A DNA stretch of 64,000 bases from the NCBI RefSeq assembly GCF_041296385.1, contig NC_091018.1, forward strand, positions 2,797,501 to 2,861,500, written 5' to 3'. Each line of letters starts with the position of its first letter. The stretch's first letter is position 1. Below the pieces are notes generated by a model. That model did no database searches. It was not told the DNA's origin and saw nothing but the letters and a program-made list of their open reading frames with translations. Source of the DNA: Aphelocoma coerulescens. Its lineage: Eukaryota > Chordata > Aves > Passeriformes > Corvidae. Shown here one piece after another: positions 27,118 to 41,637 of the stretch. A program made the translations under genes and the position numbers.

Positions 27118-30100
27118 TAGATAAAAAACACCTAAATAAATGGGTTGATAACCACATAGCCTAACTGGAAAGGCTGACCTTTGTACACAACACAGCTTTG
27201 GTTTGTCAACAAAAAAAACTATGCAGGAAAAAGGTTTAGGCAATCATTTAGTTATATCTAGACCTCCCATTCGTGCTACCCATGCTCATTCATCCACACT
27301 CAGCTCAGAAGTGTGTCAAGAATGAAGCAAGGAAATGCAAATGACCGACAGGCTAAGCTCAGTGACATCTACTACAATAAAATTGCTTTTAGCGTCACTA
27401 TAATTCAAACAGGGAAAGTACCTAAACAAATTCTATCTGCAAAGCTGAAATACTTCAACAGGAAGACAACACAAGCAGTGATTTAATCTTTCACCCCAAA
27501 ATAACTGAATTACATAAATTGCTGCTATTAACCTATATCATAATATACTTTAGTATATGCAGGGCAATGAACACTAGGCAGAAGTATGAACTCCAGGATA
27601 TTACAATATATGATGCTGGAGAGTGCAAAGTAGAGGAGCAAGGCTGAGACAAATGAAACTTGGGAATAGAATATTTCACTGTCAGAGAAATAAGAAACTG
27701 CATCTTGGAGAAAAGAAAGAATATTATTGACAAATAAAACCACTATTTCACCATTGGGCAAAGAAAATTAAAAGCTCCACAGGTTAGAATGGAAATTTAA
27801 CTCCTGAAAGTCTAGACAACAAGGCTCAATTATTATTTGTGCAAACACTCATCACAGAAGTGCCCATACATGTACATCCAAATTCCTCACCACAGTGAGC
27901 CAATTAAACCACTACAGCAAAGTTTCTCCTGAGCCCACACTGCCAGAACTGCCTCCTCAGCCCTGCCTGGCTGAGAATGAATTCATGCCACAAACACTGC
28001 TGGAACAGAGATATAACCCTGGCACACAAGGGTGAGAAAACCTCCAGCTTGCACAGTAAGGCCTCCAGTTAAAGAGGTCTAAAAATCACCCAGAGGACAG
28101 TTACAGCTCACAGCAATTCCTCCATGGTTAGGAGCATTCTTACCTTTCCCAGATTCCCCATTCCTGGCACTCCCTCACACAGCAGGCAGCCCTTTAATCA
28201 CAGCTGCCCCTCCTGCCTGGGAACCACCCCCTGGCCAACCCACCTACTCACAATCAGCAAAGCTTTTGCCCAGCTGAATCTACAAATAATTAGCACCTGA
28301 CCAGCACCTCAAGGTTTTCTGCCCAGAGAAATGAAATAGTGGGCTCAACCACCACCAGTGACTTGTCAGTTATAGATTCCTCTGGGTGATCCAGGGTAGC
28401 AGAACAGTGAGATCAGATTTAGACAGGAAGAGAAGGGATGATCCACAAGACCCTTTTTTAAACCCCCTTTTTAGTACTCAAATAGGCAAGCTGCAGTTGA
28501 AGCTGCTGAAGCTCTAGACTAAGGCCAGTGAAGATGAATGGCTCTGCTCTCACGGCTGCTCTGGACAAATCTTAGGTCCCAAAGGGGAATTATTTGTTTC
28601 TCTATTTTCTCTGGAGTGCAGGCTAAAGGAAGTAGTTTCCAGCTGTACATTTTTCCTCATGGCTGTGATTTGCTGTTGGCCAAGGTGACAGCTTGACTGT
28701 AACCATACTCTAAAGGAACATTACCTTCATCGAGAATTACAGATCCTGGCTTGTCTCACAGAACCACAAAAGAGGTTTTGCACATCCAGAAATCAGTACC
28801 TCACTGCTGATTATTCCACTTCTGGAGTGCCTGAACAGGAGAACGAAGGGCATTTAATAGCCAAAAGATATTTAGGAACTCAAGGGGGAAAGGAACAAAT
28901 TGGGAAGCAAACAACAATCAAAGACAGAAAACTCTCTGACCTGATACAATATAAGTTCTTCTGTCAAATAGGTACACACACATAGTGTTTTTTAAATTCT
29001 GGCAATATTACTTTATGAGAAAGCTTTAACTCTGTGCAAATGATAGCATATACTATACTCAGTATATATTTTTATTTATACCCCAGTTCCACTTCTCTAC
29101 GAGATACTCATCTTACTAAATTTATCAAAAAACAGCTTCAACATCACCAGTGTGCAGGAAGAAGACCCAAAAAAAATGGGTTTTTACTGCCTGGCCTACC
29201 CTAGGATTCCTATGCTGCTGCAATTTTAGGTATCCAAGCAGCACCTGAAACAGCCAAACTGTGTTTGACACAGCATAGTAAGGAGGGATTCAAAACTGTC
29301 AGAGATGCTGAGCAATTAAAGCTTTAGGAGTTAGTCTTGGTTCTTTTTGATGTTTCCTGCCTGTCTTATAGGCAAATTACCTTTGATAATCTGGACGCCT
29401 GTCTCAGAACATTATAAAATCAAAGTTAGTTCCCAATACATCAAACTTTAATTTCGACAGAAATGCCTCCCTCAGAGTTGAAATGCTCTTAGAACATGGG
29501 TAGCCTTAATCTTGCATGTTCCCCTGATTCAAAATAATATTTCGTCCTTACCCTGGGCTGAGAGTTAAAAATAAATGCTGACAATTATAATTATGTACAA
29601 GTGAAGATAAAAGCAGACTCCATCAGACTGTGTTACACTAGAAACATTCCACCCATTCGGGCCAGTTTGCTTTCTGCAGCTGGAAAGGTGAACAGAAGGA
29701 AAGGTGAAAAGTTAACATGGAAAAGATGTTCAAGAACAAGCTGTAAAGCTTTGAAAGATTTCACCTGTGACTTCTCATAAAGTAAAGGAAATTTGCTTCT
29801 AAACCAGGCTTTCATTGTTTCTTCTCTGAGGAGGAGAAGGGAGAAGTTTTATTAACATTGACATGCAACCTAATTATGCTACAGCAGAAATCTACATTCT
29901 ACATTATACATTTACAAATATCTCTAACATATATGTACACTTATGGAGAGAGAGGAAAATTAAATTGCAGCTAGACCTGCCAATGGGGGGCAAGAAGTCT
30001 GAGAAGCAATCTGTACTGCAACCTGGACATTGAAGTTGAAATGGATACCTCTGCAGTCAGAAGGATGCTGCTTCAAAATACTGTCTTGTCTTTGGTAAAG

Positions 30101-30573
30101 AGCTTTTCCAGGTTGGGTTTTTAAATTGACTTTCCGTTTAAAAGAAGCAGAAATCCCTCAGCCACTTACCATGGGAGGGTGAAGAGGCTCGCTAGAGCCT
30201 GGCTGTTTATGCTAATAAGAGAGTAACTCAATTTGCTTGAGTACTGATCAATGCTAAACAATCAGAGAAGTTCATGTATTATGTATTTCAGAACAACCTG
30301 TGCTTTTTAGTGGAATGTCACAAGGTTAAACTACTGGTAGACACCGTTTCCCTTGAGCCCAATTTCTGCTACAGTGCTTCCTATCCACATAATGAAGAAA
30401 CAATAGCAAAATAAAGCATTCTTTGGAACACATAATGAACTGCTCTCATAAACTTCAACCTTCAGAAGTCATTATATTTTACAGTTTGATGCAGCAGACA
30501 ATTCTCAGGCCTCCATTTGCTGCTTTTTACCCTGTCTCAGTAATTATTGATAGAACAATTGTCATGGCTTGCA
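27118..30573. other. Non-coding DNA, nothing recognised
   Basis: A C-rich patch at about 28140-28260 is the main departure from the A+T-rich background. No repeat, RNA gene or exon was recognised. Confidence 0.55.
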
Positions 30574-30597
30574 CTGCTAATACTGCTGCATTAGCAG
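30574..30597. repeat. Perfect 8-bp inverted repeat with TAAT cores
   Basis: CTGCTAAT (30574-30581) and ATTAGCAG (30590-30597) are exact reverse complements separated by 8 bases. Each arm holds a TAAT/ATTA homeodomain-type core. Neighbouring sequence (30530-30610) is also motif-dense, so a paired homeodomain site is possible; that function is inferred. Confidence 0.9.
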
Positions 30598-33500
30598 CTG
30601 GAAGAGTTTGGTACAGACTTGCTGGCGGGTGCTCTGCACTGCTGTGAAATCTGGCTCTGCCCATCATGTTCACCAGTTACTTTAGGAAATATCCCAAATA
30701 TGTAACTTTCAAGTTATCTGTTCTTCCTGCCACCGATGGTTTTCTGTGGTTAATTTGATTCTCTTACACTGAATTGCACTACAAATGCCAAACACTTGTT
30801 TTTCATTCACAGCAATTCACAGGAAAGCTTTGATTTTTAAAATCGAGTGAGACCATTTCATACTCGTAACTAATAAACAAAATACTTGTGTGTTCCTATG
30901 CAGCATTCTGCTGATGGGCACCTGTGAGGACTCTTACTCTTAGATGATAACTCAAATATTACTACACAGTAACAAAAAAACATACTTAAATTCAATCAAT
31001 AAAAACAGAGATGATTTATTTCTTCTGTGTTACGCTGCACATGGAGGATCTCACAGGAACTAACATCTCCTCTTGAAGCTACAGGACCGCTAATAGTTGT
31101 ACTTCAAAGCCTTTTTTCTTTGTTTTTGACCTGGAATCATTCACAAATACAACTTGGAATAAGTTGCCCAAAGTTTGTTGGTATCACCATTCCAGGAAAT
31201 ATTAAAAAAAAAGCTGGAAAAGGCTCTGAGCACAGAAAGGTTTGCCAAGCTTTGATTGGTTTTTGGACAAGAAGACATCCAGAGATCTTCCATGTCCTAG
31301 GTCATTCCACAGTTCTTTCATAACAATTAGCAAAATTACCTGCACTCTCCACACCCAATCCTACACTGCACACAAGCAAAATGAATGGAAAACAGGTTAA
31401 GCTGTGGAGCAGCTCTGTGGGGGATCTGGCTCAGAGAATTCACTCAGAAAATTACATATGCTAACAATGGCTTTTAGAACTGAGAGAGATGGGGAAGGGA
31501 TGATACCATGGAACACTTATTGAAATGTTCAGAGGCATTAATGCCACTATTTATACATCAACATATATTGCAAAGGTTACTTAACATCTCCTTAGATTAG
31601 TATGTGGTTCAGAATGAAATTAAAATTTATGACTGGAATTTTGAATAATTTATAGATATCACATAGTAAGGTACTTGAGAGTTTCTATTCAGTGGAATGA
31701 ATACACACATCTAGATCAAATACATAATATATAGATATGGAATTAATTGCACACAGAAAGAAAGGCAACGAAGAGAGGCTGAGAAAAAGGAGAAGTGGGT
31801 GCATGTTTAGCTAAACATAGACAGAAAGCATTGCAAGAAATGGGTCACAGGGAAAGAAGAACAAAATGATCACAAAGTACATCATCAGAAGTCTATTCAG
31901 AAGTCTGTAAGAATGGAAAACCTAACGAGACATTAAAGGGCAGGAGAAGGGTTCTGTCCTGACAGAGACATCCCGAGTGCTGAAAGCCAACCAAGATCTC
32001 TGTCTGCAAGCACTGGAGCACAGTCAGAGCCTTCTGCCACTCCCTGCCCATCTCAGTCCCTTAAACTGCAGCTGCAAGTCCCTATTTTAACTCATCCGGT
32101 AGAATGAAGGATTACTCATTATCTTTAGAGATCATTAATTAAAAGCAGTATTAGAACACGCTATGACGTTGGTATGCCAATTTTGAAGGTAAGTTATATC
32201 TCACACAAAGAAAAGAGAGCCCTTTTAAAAGTCAATTTTCAAGACAAAGTGCAGGACTTTGGGGAAACCAGTGCACTTTAACACTACCATAGCCTTTAGG
32301 TCCTTTAGGAATGTAATTACACATTTTTACTAAGAAGCATTAGCTTATGTTTACTGCAACTGCATTCTTGATTGTGTTTATCAGTAGTGATCTGTGCTGG
32401 GGACTCACAAACTCAGCACAATTACACAAATGTTTGGAAAAAGGTGGTATTTGTGCTCACATAGACAAGACCCAGGGAAAAATTATTGATTTATAGGATG
32501 GCAGCCTCAATAATCTTCACAGTGATTAAAATCTTATACTAGTGGGGAATCAGAAGGATTAGATCTCCCTTCAGAATTTGATTCCACAGTCCTTGAAATT
32601 TCTGTTAAAGGAATCCAACCCCCCCAATCATTCTATTTTAACAATGTACATTCTAAAACCCAACCCTTAAAATTTCAAGGTTCAGGATTGCTATTGAAAC
32701 TGAAGCTTAAATATGCACACACTGGATTTTCTCTTCTTTCAAGCGAGTCCTTTTGAAAAAACACAAACATTCCTTTATTTCCACAAGATGAGGTTAATGC
32801 ATTTCCAAGGAGACACTACTTTTGCAGATGGCTTGAATTAGAGAACTGCTACAGTTATCATTATGCAGCTATTCAAACAGAAACTTTTAGAACTTGGCAA
32901 AGAGGAGAAAAATAATGTCTCATAATATTCTGTCCAGACTCAATGCAGGAAAAAGAGAACATGTAAAAGTCAAAGTGCTAAAAATTATCAAGCAGAATAA
33001 TGCTTGAAAATTTGAAAATTATAAGTATGTCTGATATGAAGATATGAAATTCATACATCCAAGTTAGGGAAGAAAAGCACAGTGGTAGGATAATTTACAT
33101 AGAAAAAAAGAATCTGAATTCTGAACAACAGACAGGATAGAAGCAATGCCATGTGAAATTTAAGATCCAGAGGTGCAAAAAAAGTCAGATTCTTTTTTGG
33201 TTTTTTGTCTTTTCCTTCTGAAGTTTTTTTTACACTGTGCTGGGGATGGATCCCTATGTAAAATCAAATATACAGACACATCAAAGCATGCTAAATGTGA
33301 GGATTTGATTTCCAAGTGTTCATGGATGCAACCATAAATCATCACAAAAACTGGAAGACAAAGTGCCACTGAGGCAGTCAAGAACTACAGAAATCAGATT
33401 TATCTCCTGTTAGATTTTATTGTGAGAAATAACTTCACAAACTCATACAATAATTTGTGTGCTCAGGGGACCTTGGCTCTAATCATTCTCTGGGACTTAC

Positions 33501-33784
33501 CTAGTAGTGAAAAAGTATTTAAACGTCTTCATTAAGGCCATATGAATAATTGACAATGTCACAAAAGCAGCTGGCAGGAGCTGACAGAAGGAAAAAATCA
33601 GAACGGGAAACAAAGGTGGCAGTCAGGTCAGAAATTAGATTAATTTACAGTTTTAAAAAGAGACTTTCACAAGTCTTCCAAAGTTTTTAATTTCTGTATT
33701 TTATCAGTGCAATTTACTTTAATGCATTATCTTTTTCTTTAGGTGGCAGGCAAATGGAAACAATAAAAAGCAATTTAAGTATAA
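30598..33784. other. Non-coding A+T-rich DNA
   Basis: Only short open frames were seen (98 codons at 31027-31323, plus strand, unrecognised). No repeats or exons were identified. Confidence 0.55.
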
Positions 33785-33850
33785 AATCACAGACTCACAG
33801 CATCATTGATAATGGACAGATCCAATGGGAGCAGAGTTAGGTCAAACCTC
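33785..33850 (-). mobile_element. Possible degraded CR1 tail, antisense
   Basis: The start 'atcacagactcacagcatca' resembles the reverse complement of the CR1 terminal repeats (atcacagaatcacagaatca), and 'aggtcaaacctc' sits where 'gtccaacct' is expected. The middle does not align by eye, so this is tentative. Confidence 0.35.
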
Positions 33851-34885
33851 ATCTGTTTTAAAAATCACAGCAATGTGCAAATGAGTCCAATAAAATGGTC
33901 TATTTTTAATATAATGATGTCCTGTCTGCAGAACACGATAATACAGGATAGACCTGAAACTAATCTTAGAATACTTCATTTACTGATTCTTCCATAAAAA
34001 GTAACTGCAACAATTAGCAGCTTAATACATTTTCATTCATGAGCAATGAAGAGAGGTCTTGTTCATATTTGATAAGAGCACAAAGCAGATCTGAGGCAAT
34101 GTAATTAACCAGTTATAGTTATTATTAGATTAAAGTTGTCTTTTCAGTCAGAACTGCTATTTGTAACTTGCCACCTGAAATAAGTTTATCTGCTCTCACC
34201 ACATTGCTGTAGTACAGGATGCTGAGTTTATTGTGTGGTTTTGTTAGGAAAAATATCAGAACAAATAATCATACAAAGACTCCCTGTTCTCAGGCTTCCT
34301 CCTCCAGAATCCCACAGGGACAAGGATAACTTGTGTTATCCCACATCTCTGGGTATATGAACTGGCATGCTGGAGTCTGGACACAAACACGACACTTGCA
34401 CGTGTGGCCAACATGTATTTTCTAGAATTCTTTGTGGGATGAGTCTTTGTAAAAATGCCTGAAAAAAAATCAAAATATGGAGTTGCTCTAACCTTTTAAT
34501 AAAGATCTCCTATTCCAGAAGAGGAAGGAAAAAAAAAAAAATCACCAACATCTTAATTACTATTTTGGACCCTTTCTCATATGTATTTTACTTGACAGGT
34601 ATGACAAGGCAATCCTTTAAATGCAGCCCTAAAGACAACAAAAGTAAAGACTGTCAGAGCATACAGATTGATGCCTCTTTCTGAGAATATGCAGAACAAT
34701 ATTCTGTTTACATTTACCTAATTTTTGAAAGCCAAAATAGAATATTCCTCCTACGAATTCCAAGAATCAGCGTCTCCACAGAGGTGAAGGTGATAAGAGA
34801 AACAGTGATTTCCCTTGACCTTTCTAGGTGGCTTTCTGCATGTTTTGTTTTGTTGTGGGTTATTTCGCTTGGAGTTTGTTTGAGT

Positions 34886-34886
<1 letters not shown>
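33851..34886. other. Non-coding A+T-rich DNA
   Basis: No feature was recognised beyond a short A-run near 34535. Confidence 0.55.

Positions 34887-34910
<24 letters not shown>
34887..34910. repeat. T24 homopolymer
   Basis: Twenty-four uninterrupted T residues. On the minus strand this would read as a poly(A) tail, but nothing on that side resembles a retrocopy. Confidence 0.95.
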
Positions 34911-34916
<6 letters not shown>

Positions 34917-37900
34917 CAAAGGCATTAGAACTAAAAATAGAACAGGAATGATGCCATAAATACTAAGGACAGGCACTTTTCTCCCAGCATCATTTTTTCT
35001 CACAGTTTTTGGGGTTTTTTAAAAACAAAACTTACTGCCTATTGCATTTTGAAGCTGAGCTATACAAGATTTGATAGTTCAGTTGCTTTGTTTGTTATAT
35101 GGGATTGATTCCAGGCTTCCAACGCCAATGCAAACAAATTTGCACCCCAATTAGCTGTCATAAATCAGTTTATTTCCTGGGGCTGCCTGGCTGACACCTG
35201 CCACACCACGGCCTGAAAGCACCGAGGTGCAATTGCAACCCATTAACTTGGGCAGGGGGAGGAGAGGAAAATAAAGCAATGCTATAACCTCAACCTTCCA
35301 CTGAATTTTTTTTTTCCATGCCAAACACAACCTGGCTCTGATTTTTAAGCAGACAATTTTCCTGTTATAAGGATCAATCCAGAGAACAGGAAGGAGACAA
35401 TAAAACAAACACAACCTCTATAGGCCCTGCAGGAAAACAGAGATTTACACTTCCAGCAAACATTTTGATTAGAGTGGGATACAAAAACCATGGCTTTAAT
35501 GATTGAAATTATCTATTTCTGATCATTTTGATTACTAATTAAAAGGAGAAAAGGCAGAGATGAGTGCAATTCTAATGGTGAGAAGCCACAACAAAGAGCA
35601 TATGGCAGTCATGAGATTTGGTGGCCAAAGCTGCCTGTTCTACCTCTGAAAGTAGGACAAGGCAGGGCCAGCTGCTTTTAAATCTCAGGTAATTCTCTCA
35701 AGACCACCTTCTTCCCCTTCCCCCTTCCTTTCTCTTCCCCTGAGCTACAACAATAAAAAATTTTAAATGCATATGCAAATAAATAATTTAACTAAATCAC
35801 TTTGATCACTAGAAACTGTTAGTTAACATTAGAATGTTTCAGCTGAGAGAGATTCAGAGAGATTAATTTGTCTTCCACTGTGCACAACAGCTATTCAAAA
35901 TCCTCTAAAGACCAGGCTGTGTTGTAATGAAGCATATTTACAGCTTTCTTTATATTTTATTTAGCAAGTAAATACTCTGGCATTTTCAAACTGAAGGAAT
36001 CTTATTTGTTTTCATGGGACACATCTTTCCAAACAGCAGCATGTGCAGACAACACTGTTTAAAATGTGCTCTGTTCACGAGCCAAAAACCACTTGGGAAA
36101 TCCTTGCCGTGGGTCTCCAGATTTTTATATCGTATTTTAGTGTTCATGGATATTAAATTTCCTACCCAACCGTACCCTCAGATTTGGAAGAACATCACAA
36201 TACCTTGCTGACTGCAGCTATTAGTACCTTTTTGCTTTCCAGAGACCCATGCAAGCAAAAATTGTTCGCTGGAGGACATTTCTTCCACACCTCAACACCA
36301 CAGCACTCAATGGCCTATAAAATTACCAGAGGGCTACACACCATTACTCTTTAAATATCCTAGAGTAGAACATTAATGAAAGCTGAATATTTATCTGGAT
36401 TCCAGTATCCTAATTTACAGATGGCACCCTTTGGTGGGCAGCTGGATGTTGACCAGGACACTGCACTTTAAAAGATTACACCTGATGAAAAGGAAATTGA
36501 AAATAAAATTCATGTATGCACCTTCCAAATTAGACATTACCATTTCACACGGCTACAAGAAGAACAAGAGAGAAACCACATGTACCCTGTCAGACCAAGA
36601 TTCCATCCTAAAAGCCTCTCTCTTCCTGTGTCCAACAAATTCCTTTAGATGCTTTCCTGACAAAACCTCCCTGGAACTCTGTCCTCTTCAGGTTTCTTTA
36701 GTCAGAGAAGCCCATTTAAAAATGGACCCTACTGGCTGTTAGCACTAATCTCCACTTTAAGTTCTTCAAGGTGCTGTGCAGATTTAACATCTTTCTTCCC
36801 CCCAAAATTGTTCATACATCCCAAACATGTTTATATTTAATTGCTGTAAGAAACACTAATGAAAAGTAGACAAATAAATGTATCAATTATTTTATTCTTT
36901 CCTCGAGGTACAAGTGTTGTTTTCCCCAATGAGACCTGCTGTCTCTCTGCTGAGCAGTGAGGTAGAGATCTGCTGGCCCTGAGAGAAGTTCTGCTTTTAA
37001 GCCCCTCTCCCTGACTCATCTGCTAATCACAGACCTGCAGGTGGGCACATTCTGCAATGAATCAATAGTGAAAATTGTTTGTGTCCACTGACCTTTTGTT
37101 CTTCATGAAACTGTGCATCATGTCTTTAGACAACCTCCAAATAAGCTTAAGTGTACATGTTGTGCCATGTGTGTCTTTGTTAAAAACAGAGATATTAAGC
37201 CACTTTCAAGTGGTGACAGTAGTTTTGGAATTTACATCTCTTCAAGGAATATTGCAATGGCATCAGAAAGTCACCTGTGGAGATGCACACTTTTACATCT
37301 TTAAAGACATTGAGCATTGTCAACTCTGAGAGTCTAAACCTCCTGAAACACAGCACGAGAAGGTATCAATGGGTTTGGGCCAATTATAGACACATCATCC
37401 CAAAACTCTAATCTTAATTTAAACTATCTTTCTGGATTTCATATTCATATGATTTTGCAGTGCAGATTCTCCTTTTTTTTAAACAGTGGGCTTAATTATG
37501 TGATATTTAGGTTATTAGTAGGTAAGTGCAGAATTACACATTTTATAAATATTTACCAGGAGCAGCTTTTTAAACTTCCTTGTGGAGATCTGTGTATGCA
37601 GCTGAATGTCTGGATTATGAGGGATGAAGTGATTTAGCACAATTCTTATGGACCATTTCCTATGGAGCAGCCTTAAAAATGATGCATTTTTTCATGACAA
37701 TGACTAGAAACATGATGGGACAAACAGAAAGTGCTTCACCACTGCCAGCAGTCAAGAACTAAGAGAAACAATGGTATTTTACAAACTCCCAGCTTTCTAT
37801 TTCAGTCTTAAAGAAACCAGTAAGTTTTTATTCCCCCAGGCCATAATTAGTAGTAAGTGGAATAAGCTCATGAATTGAAGATATAACAATTGTGATTTTC

Positions 37901-40900
37901 ATAATTAAGGATGAAATTTTAAACATGGCTCCAATTGAAAGGAAGAAGAAAATGGAGGCTAGACTAAAAAGATTTCAGACCTTAAGATTCATAATCCTTA
38001 TACTGATGTTGTATTGAAACTCTGCCATTCACTTTAGGGGGTAAACCCCACATTTTAAGAGCATTTAAAAATAAAAGGTGGAAGAAAAGTCAATTTGAAA
38101 AGTTCCCTTTCTCCCACATTTCCAGTCAGCACCTGCAGCAAGTTTGCTTTTGTATACAGGATGTCATCAGAGAAGGTATCATGATTTGGAAGACTGCTTA
38201 AAAAGACTGTCATCTCAAAACTGAGGGATATAAATCGTGCTCATAACGTGATCTGAAGGAAAGAAAATCCCCAATATGCACATCTTTACTCCCAGGAGAT
38301 CAGCTGAATTGCAACTCTGCTTTTTCTCAGCTTATCAGGGAACAGCAAGACAAAGCGTGGCTGTAAATGCTGGTGACAGCAGCAGGTGGAGGGAAGCCTT
38401 TTAAGGATGAAAATTTCAAACTCAGGGTGCCAAATTCCTTCTTGGCTCAAACTGGAGACAGTTTTATTGGGATCAACATTAACACTTCATGCTACCTAAA
38501 GGTTTAGCCAGAGGAGTGGAAGCAATTGCCTGGCTGAATGGACAACTCTGCCAGTGTGTCCTCAACTTGTACCACTTGTGCTGCTCCTAATCCCTGACTA
38601 CCAGCAGGAAAACCAGAGCTGGCTGATGGCAACATTTTTCTAAATAGCACTTTTTGTTAAAACTGTAAGACATATGTTAAATTATCAGAATAAATTGCTA
38701 AGGAAAGCAAAATTACTGCTAAATATCCCTGGAAATATAATTTCCAAGAGACTTCTTATTCCCTTGCAATATGTGATTAATCTTTGCTTTATTATTTTGC
38801 TACACAGCTATTAATTTTATTACTTTAGAGCAGGACAATTTGTAATAGACTTGATTTAAAATGCCATTCAGCTGTATACTAATAATAAATACTGGTATTG
38901 CCACAGCTGTCAAATGCTAGCATGAAATTAAAAAGGAAACATTTTTGGAGGTTTTTGACAAATACTAGTGTTGAAGGTGTATTATTAGCTAATAAGTTTC
39001 AAATAAGGAACTCTATTTATCATTCACTCATTAAAATGTGCTTTTTTCACATATATTATCCAATTAGTAGCAGACAAATTGTTTTGCTGTTATCACTATT
39101 GCACAACAGTTTGAAAAGATATAATAAATATAATGGCCAAAGTAATTTTTGAAGCATTAGAAGCCAAACAGAAAACAAACAAAAACTTGCCAATGTGTAT
39201 TTGCTAAATAGCACTGTAATGGAATTAACTAAGAATGCAATATTAATATTTTTGGCTGTGTTGCATACTTGAAAGATCAAATAGTTTTATGCTTCAATAA
39301 ATAAGAAATACACTGAAAAATGGTTTTGTCTGCATACCATGAGCTGGAAACCCAGAAACAGCAACAGAGTAACCCCGGGGTGTGACCCTGGTATGGTTTT
39401 AATAAACAAAAGCTGAAGAGTTTCAGTAGACAAAAGTCAAAGTGCTCCTGCTCTTACAGAAAGAAAAAAAGAAGGAAAGAAAAAAAGCAGTAAAAAGCTA
39501 ATAAAATATATCAAGATAAATTTATGTTGGAAAAATATAAGTAGAGGAAATTGGATGAATCCCCTTTCTCAAAAGACCCAACTTTGATCCTTAAAATCTT
39601 TCAGTAAGTTTAAATTAACTACAAGTAATCGCTATTCACCACTGCAGCCTTTTCTTCACCCTCAAAACCTCACTTAAGGCTTTGATCTCATTCATGCCCA
39701 GCTAATTTCATTCTGCTTAAATATTACAGATTGCTTTGATAAAGTGTTCCTGTGCTTCTCCATTTTACAGGTTTGACTTCAGCAGCTCCACTCGGTACAG
39801 CCACTAAGAGCCACGTTTGCAAAGTAGAAGCTGTAGGTCACTTTATCTGTGAAGATATTATTTTGCTGAAAAATATTAAGGTTTCCTGATCAGTTTATTA
39901 GATCTGTAATTATCCAGAGCCAAGCCAATTATGTCAGAAAAAGGACAAATTTCCTTGACTGATGTTAAATAGCTCCAACCAGAAAGTCTTCATTGTCACG
40001 CTGACTGGACAGCAAAAATTTACCTTTATACTTTTATGGCCCTGTACTTAACCAAGTATGAAGGAACCTTTAGGGAAGAGGCCATTAAAATGCAATTAGA
40101 TATTTGTTCATTCACTCTGTTGTCCAGCCTCTTCCCCAACCACCTGCAAAGGTCTAAGGCAGAGAGAGCCAAAAGCTGACAGAGACAGTCGGGTGCTTTC
40201 CAAGCTGAAAACCTCTGCTCCATGGGCTGTGGAGACAATGTCACATCAGGAAACGGGACCCACGCCCCAAAGTGGTTCTGTCAACACTCATTTTGTCACT
40301 GTTATTGTGAAGTCAAACACAATGATCACAAACTGGAGGCACGAGAAAAGGATGATCCAATCCTGGTACTCTCATGGAGCCAAAACTCGATTATGGCAGA
40401 GGTTTTCACAGAACAAGGGCTGTGAAAATATGCAAGCCACATGAAATAAAATGATACAAATCAAAAATAAAATACATTTATTGGAAGTCTGTATATGCAC
40501 CTTTCAGGAGTCCATTTAAGTGTCTCTTTTTATTTCAGAGCTACCACTGACAATACTTGTAATAAATCCAATAAGCTGGGCTCCGTTCCACCAGCCAGTG
40601 GCTGTGACAGTAATTGTCTTTCTCAAGAGAGACTTCCAGGACAAACAGAACTCCTAACTTTTAATAGAAATGAAGAACAAAATTACACATTATTGAACTC
40701 AATGACAAAATTCCAGTTAAGTTCAGTAAGCATAAGCACATATCCTAAAGAAAAAAAGACAAAGACTACAAGTTTGAAATATAAATTATATTTGTGTACT
40801 TCCTTTTTCACTCTCTTATAAATGTAACTGAGAAAGGGAGGCTTTCTTCTGGAGAACACACGTGATTTCCACGGTATCATTCAGGAATGATGAAGCATCA

Positions 40901-41620
40901 GCAGTGAAATTAAGGGTAAACACAAGAGAAAAAATCTCGCCCAATGTCTTTGCAATAAAGAAATTCTTCCAAAAGTAAGAGGAAGTTCTAAATGCAATAC
41001 ATCCAGATCATGCCATCACAAACACAAATCGATTAATAACAAAAAAATACATTTATAATGTAGCCAATATGCTGACACATGAAACAGGGATGCTATTTAA
41101 AAAAAATACCAGATCTCTGGAGGGTGCTAATAAACATCTACTACCCAGAAGTGGATCTGAACTGCGTGCTGCATCTCTCTTCTTTTTAAGGGTATAAAGT
41201 CTGCTCTAAGCTATTGATAGAATTTTATTTTTTGCAAGTCTCAAACTCACAGAACTGAGAGGAAGCAGGGATACCCTGTGAAAATACCATTTCTCCATGG
41301 ATTAAGAAAGAAATCTAAATATAATTGAAGAGCATCTTGATAATTTCACAATTTGCTATTGTACCTAGAAATTCTACTCTGTTGAGTGCAGTGCAGGAGT
41401 TTGTATGGTTTTATAAGGGATTTTGTTAATAGAATGTTCAGCAAACAACTTCTAACTTTTCATCTTGAATTTAATCAGACATTTTTCCAGAAAAATCTTT
41501 TGTAATACTGTGCATGATAAGAACAGTGTTTCCAGCACCTCTTCAAAAAGTCCTTTAAAGTGAAATACGTCTTGAAAGTAGTACCTGGATGTACTCTTGG
41601 AAATATAAACCTTGTCTTTA
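34911..41620. other. Non-coding A+T-rich DNA with motif-dense stretches
   Basis: A pyrimidine tract lies at 35707-35741 and an octamer-like ATGCAAAT at 35773-35780. Sequence at 35.47-35.60 and 38.64-38.95 kb is dense in ATTA/TAAT and related words. Overlapping open frames at 36.4-36.7 and 40.2-40.8 kb are unrecognised. No repeat family was identified. Confidence 0.5.
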
Positions 41621-41637
41621 TTTTTTTTTTTTTTTTT
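41621..41637. repeat. T17 homopolymer
   Basis: Seventeen consecutive T residues. They explain the lysine run in the overlapping minus-strand frames. Confidence 0.95.
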
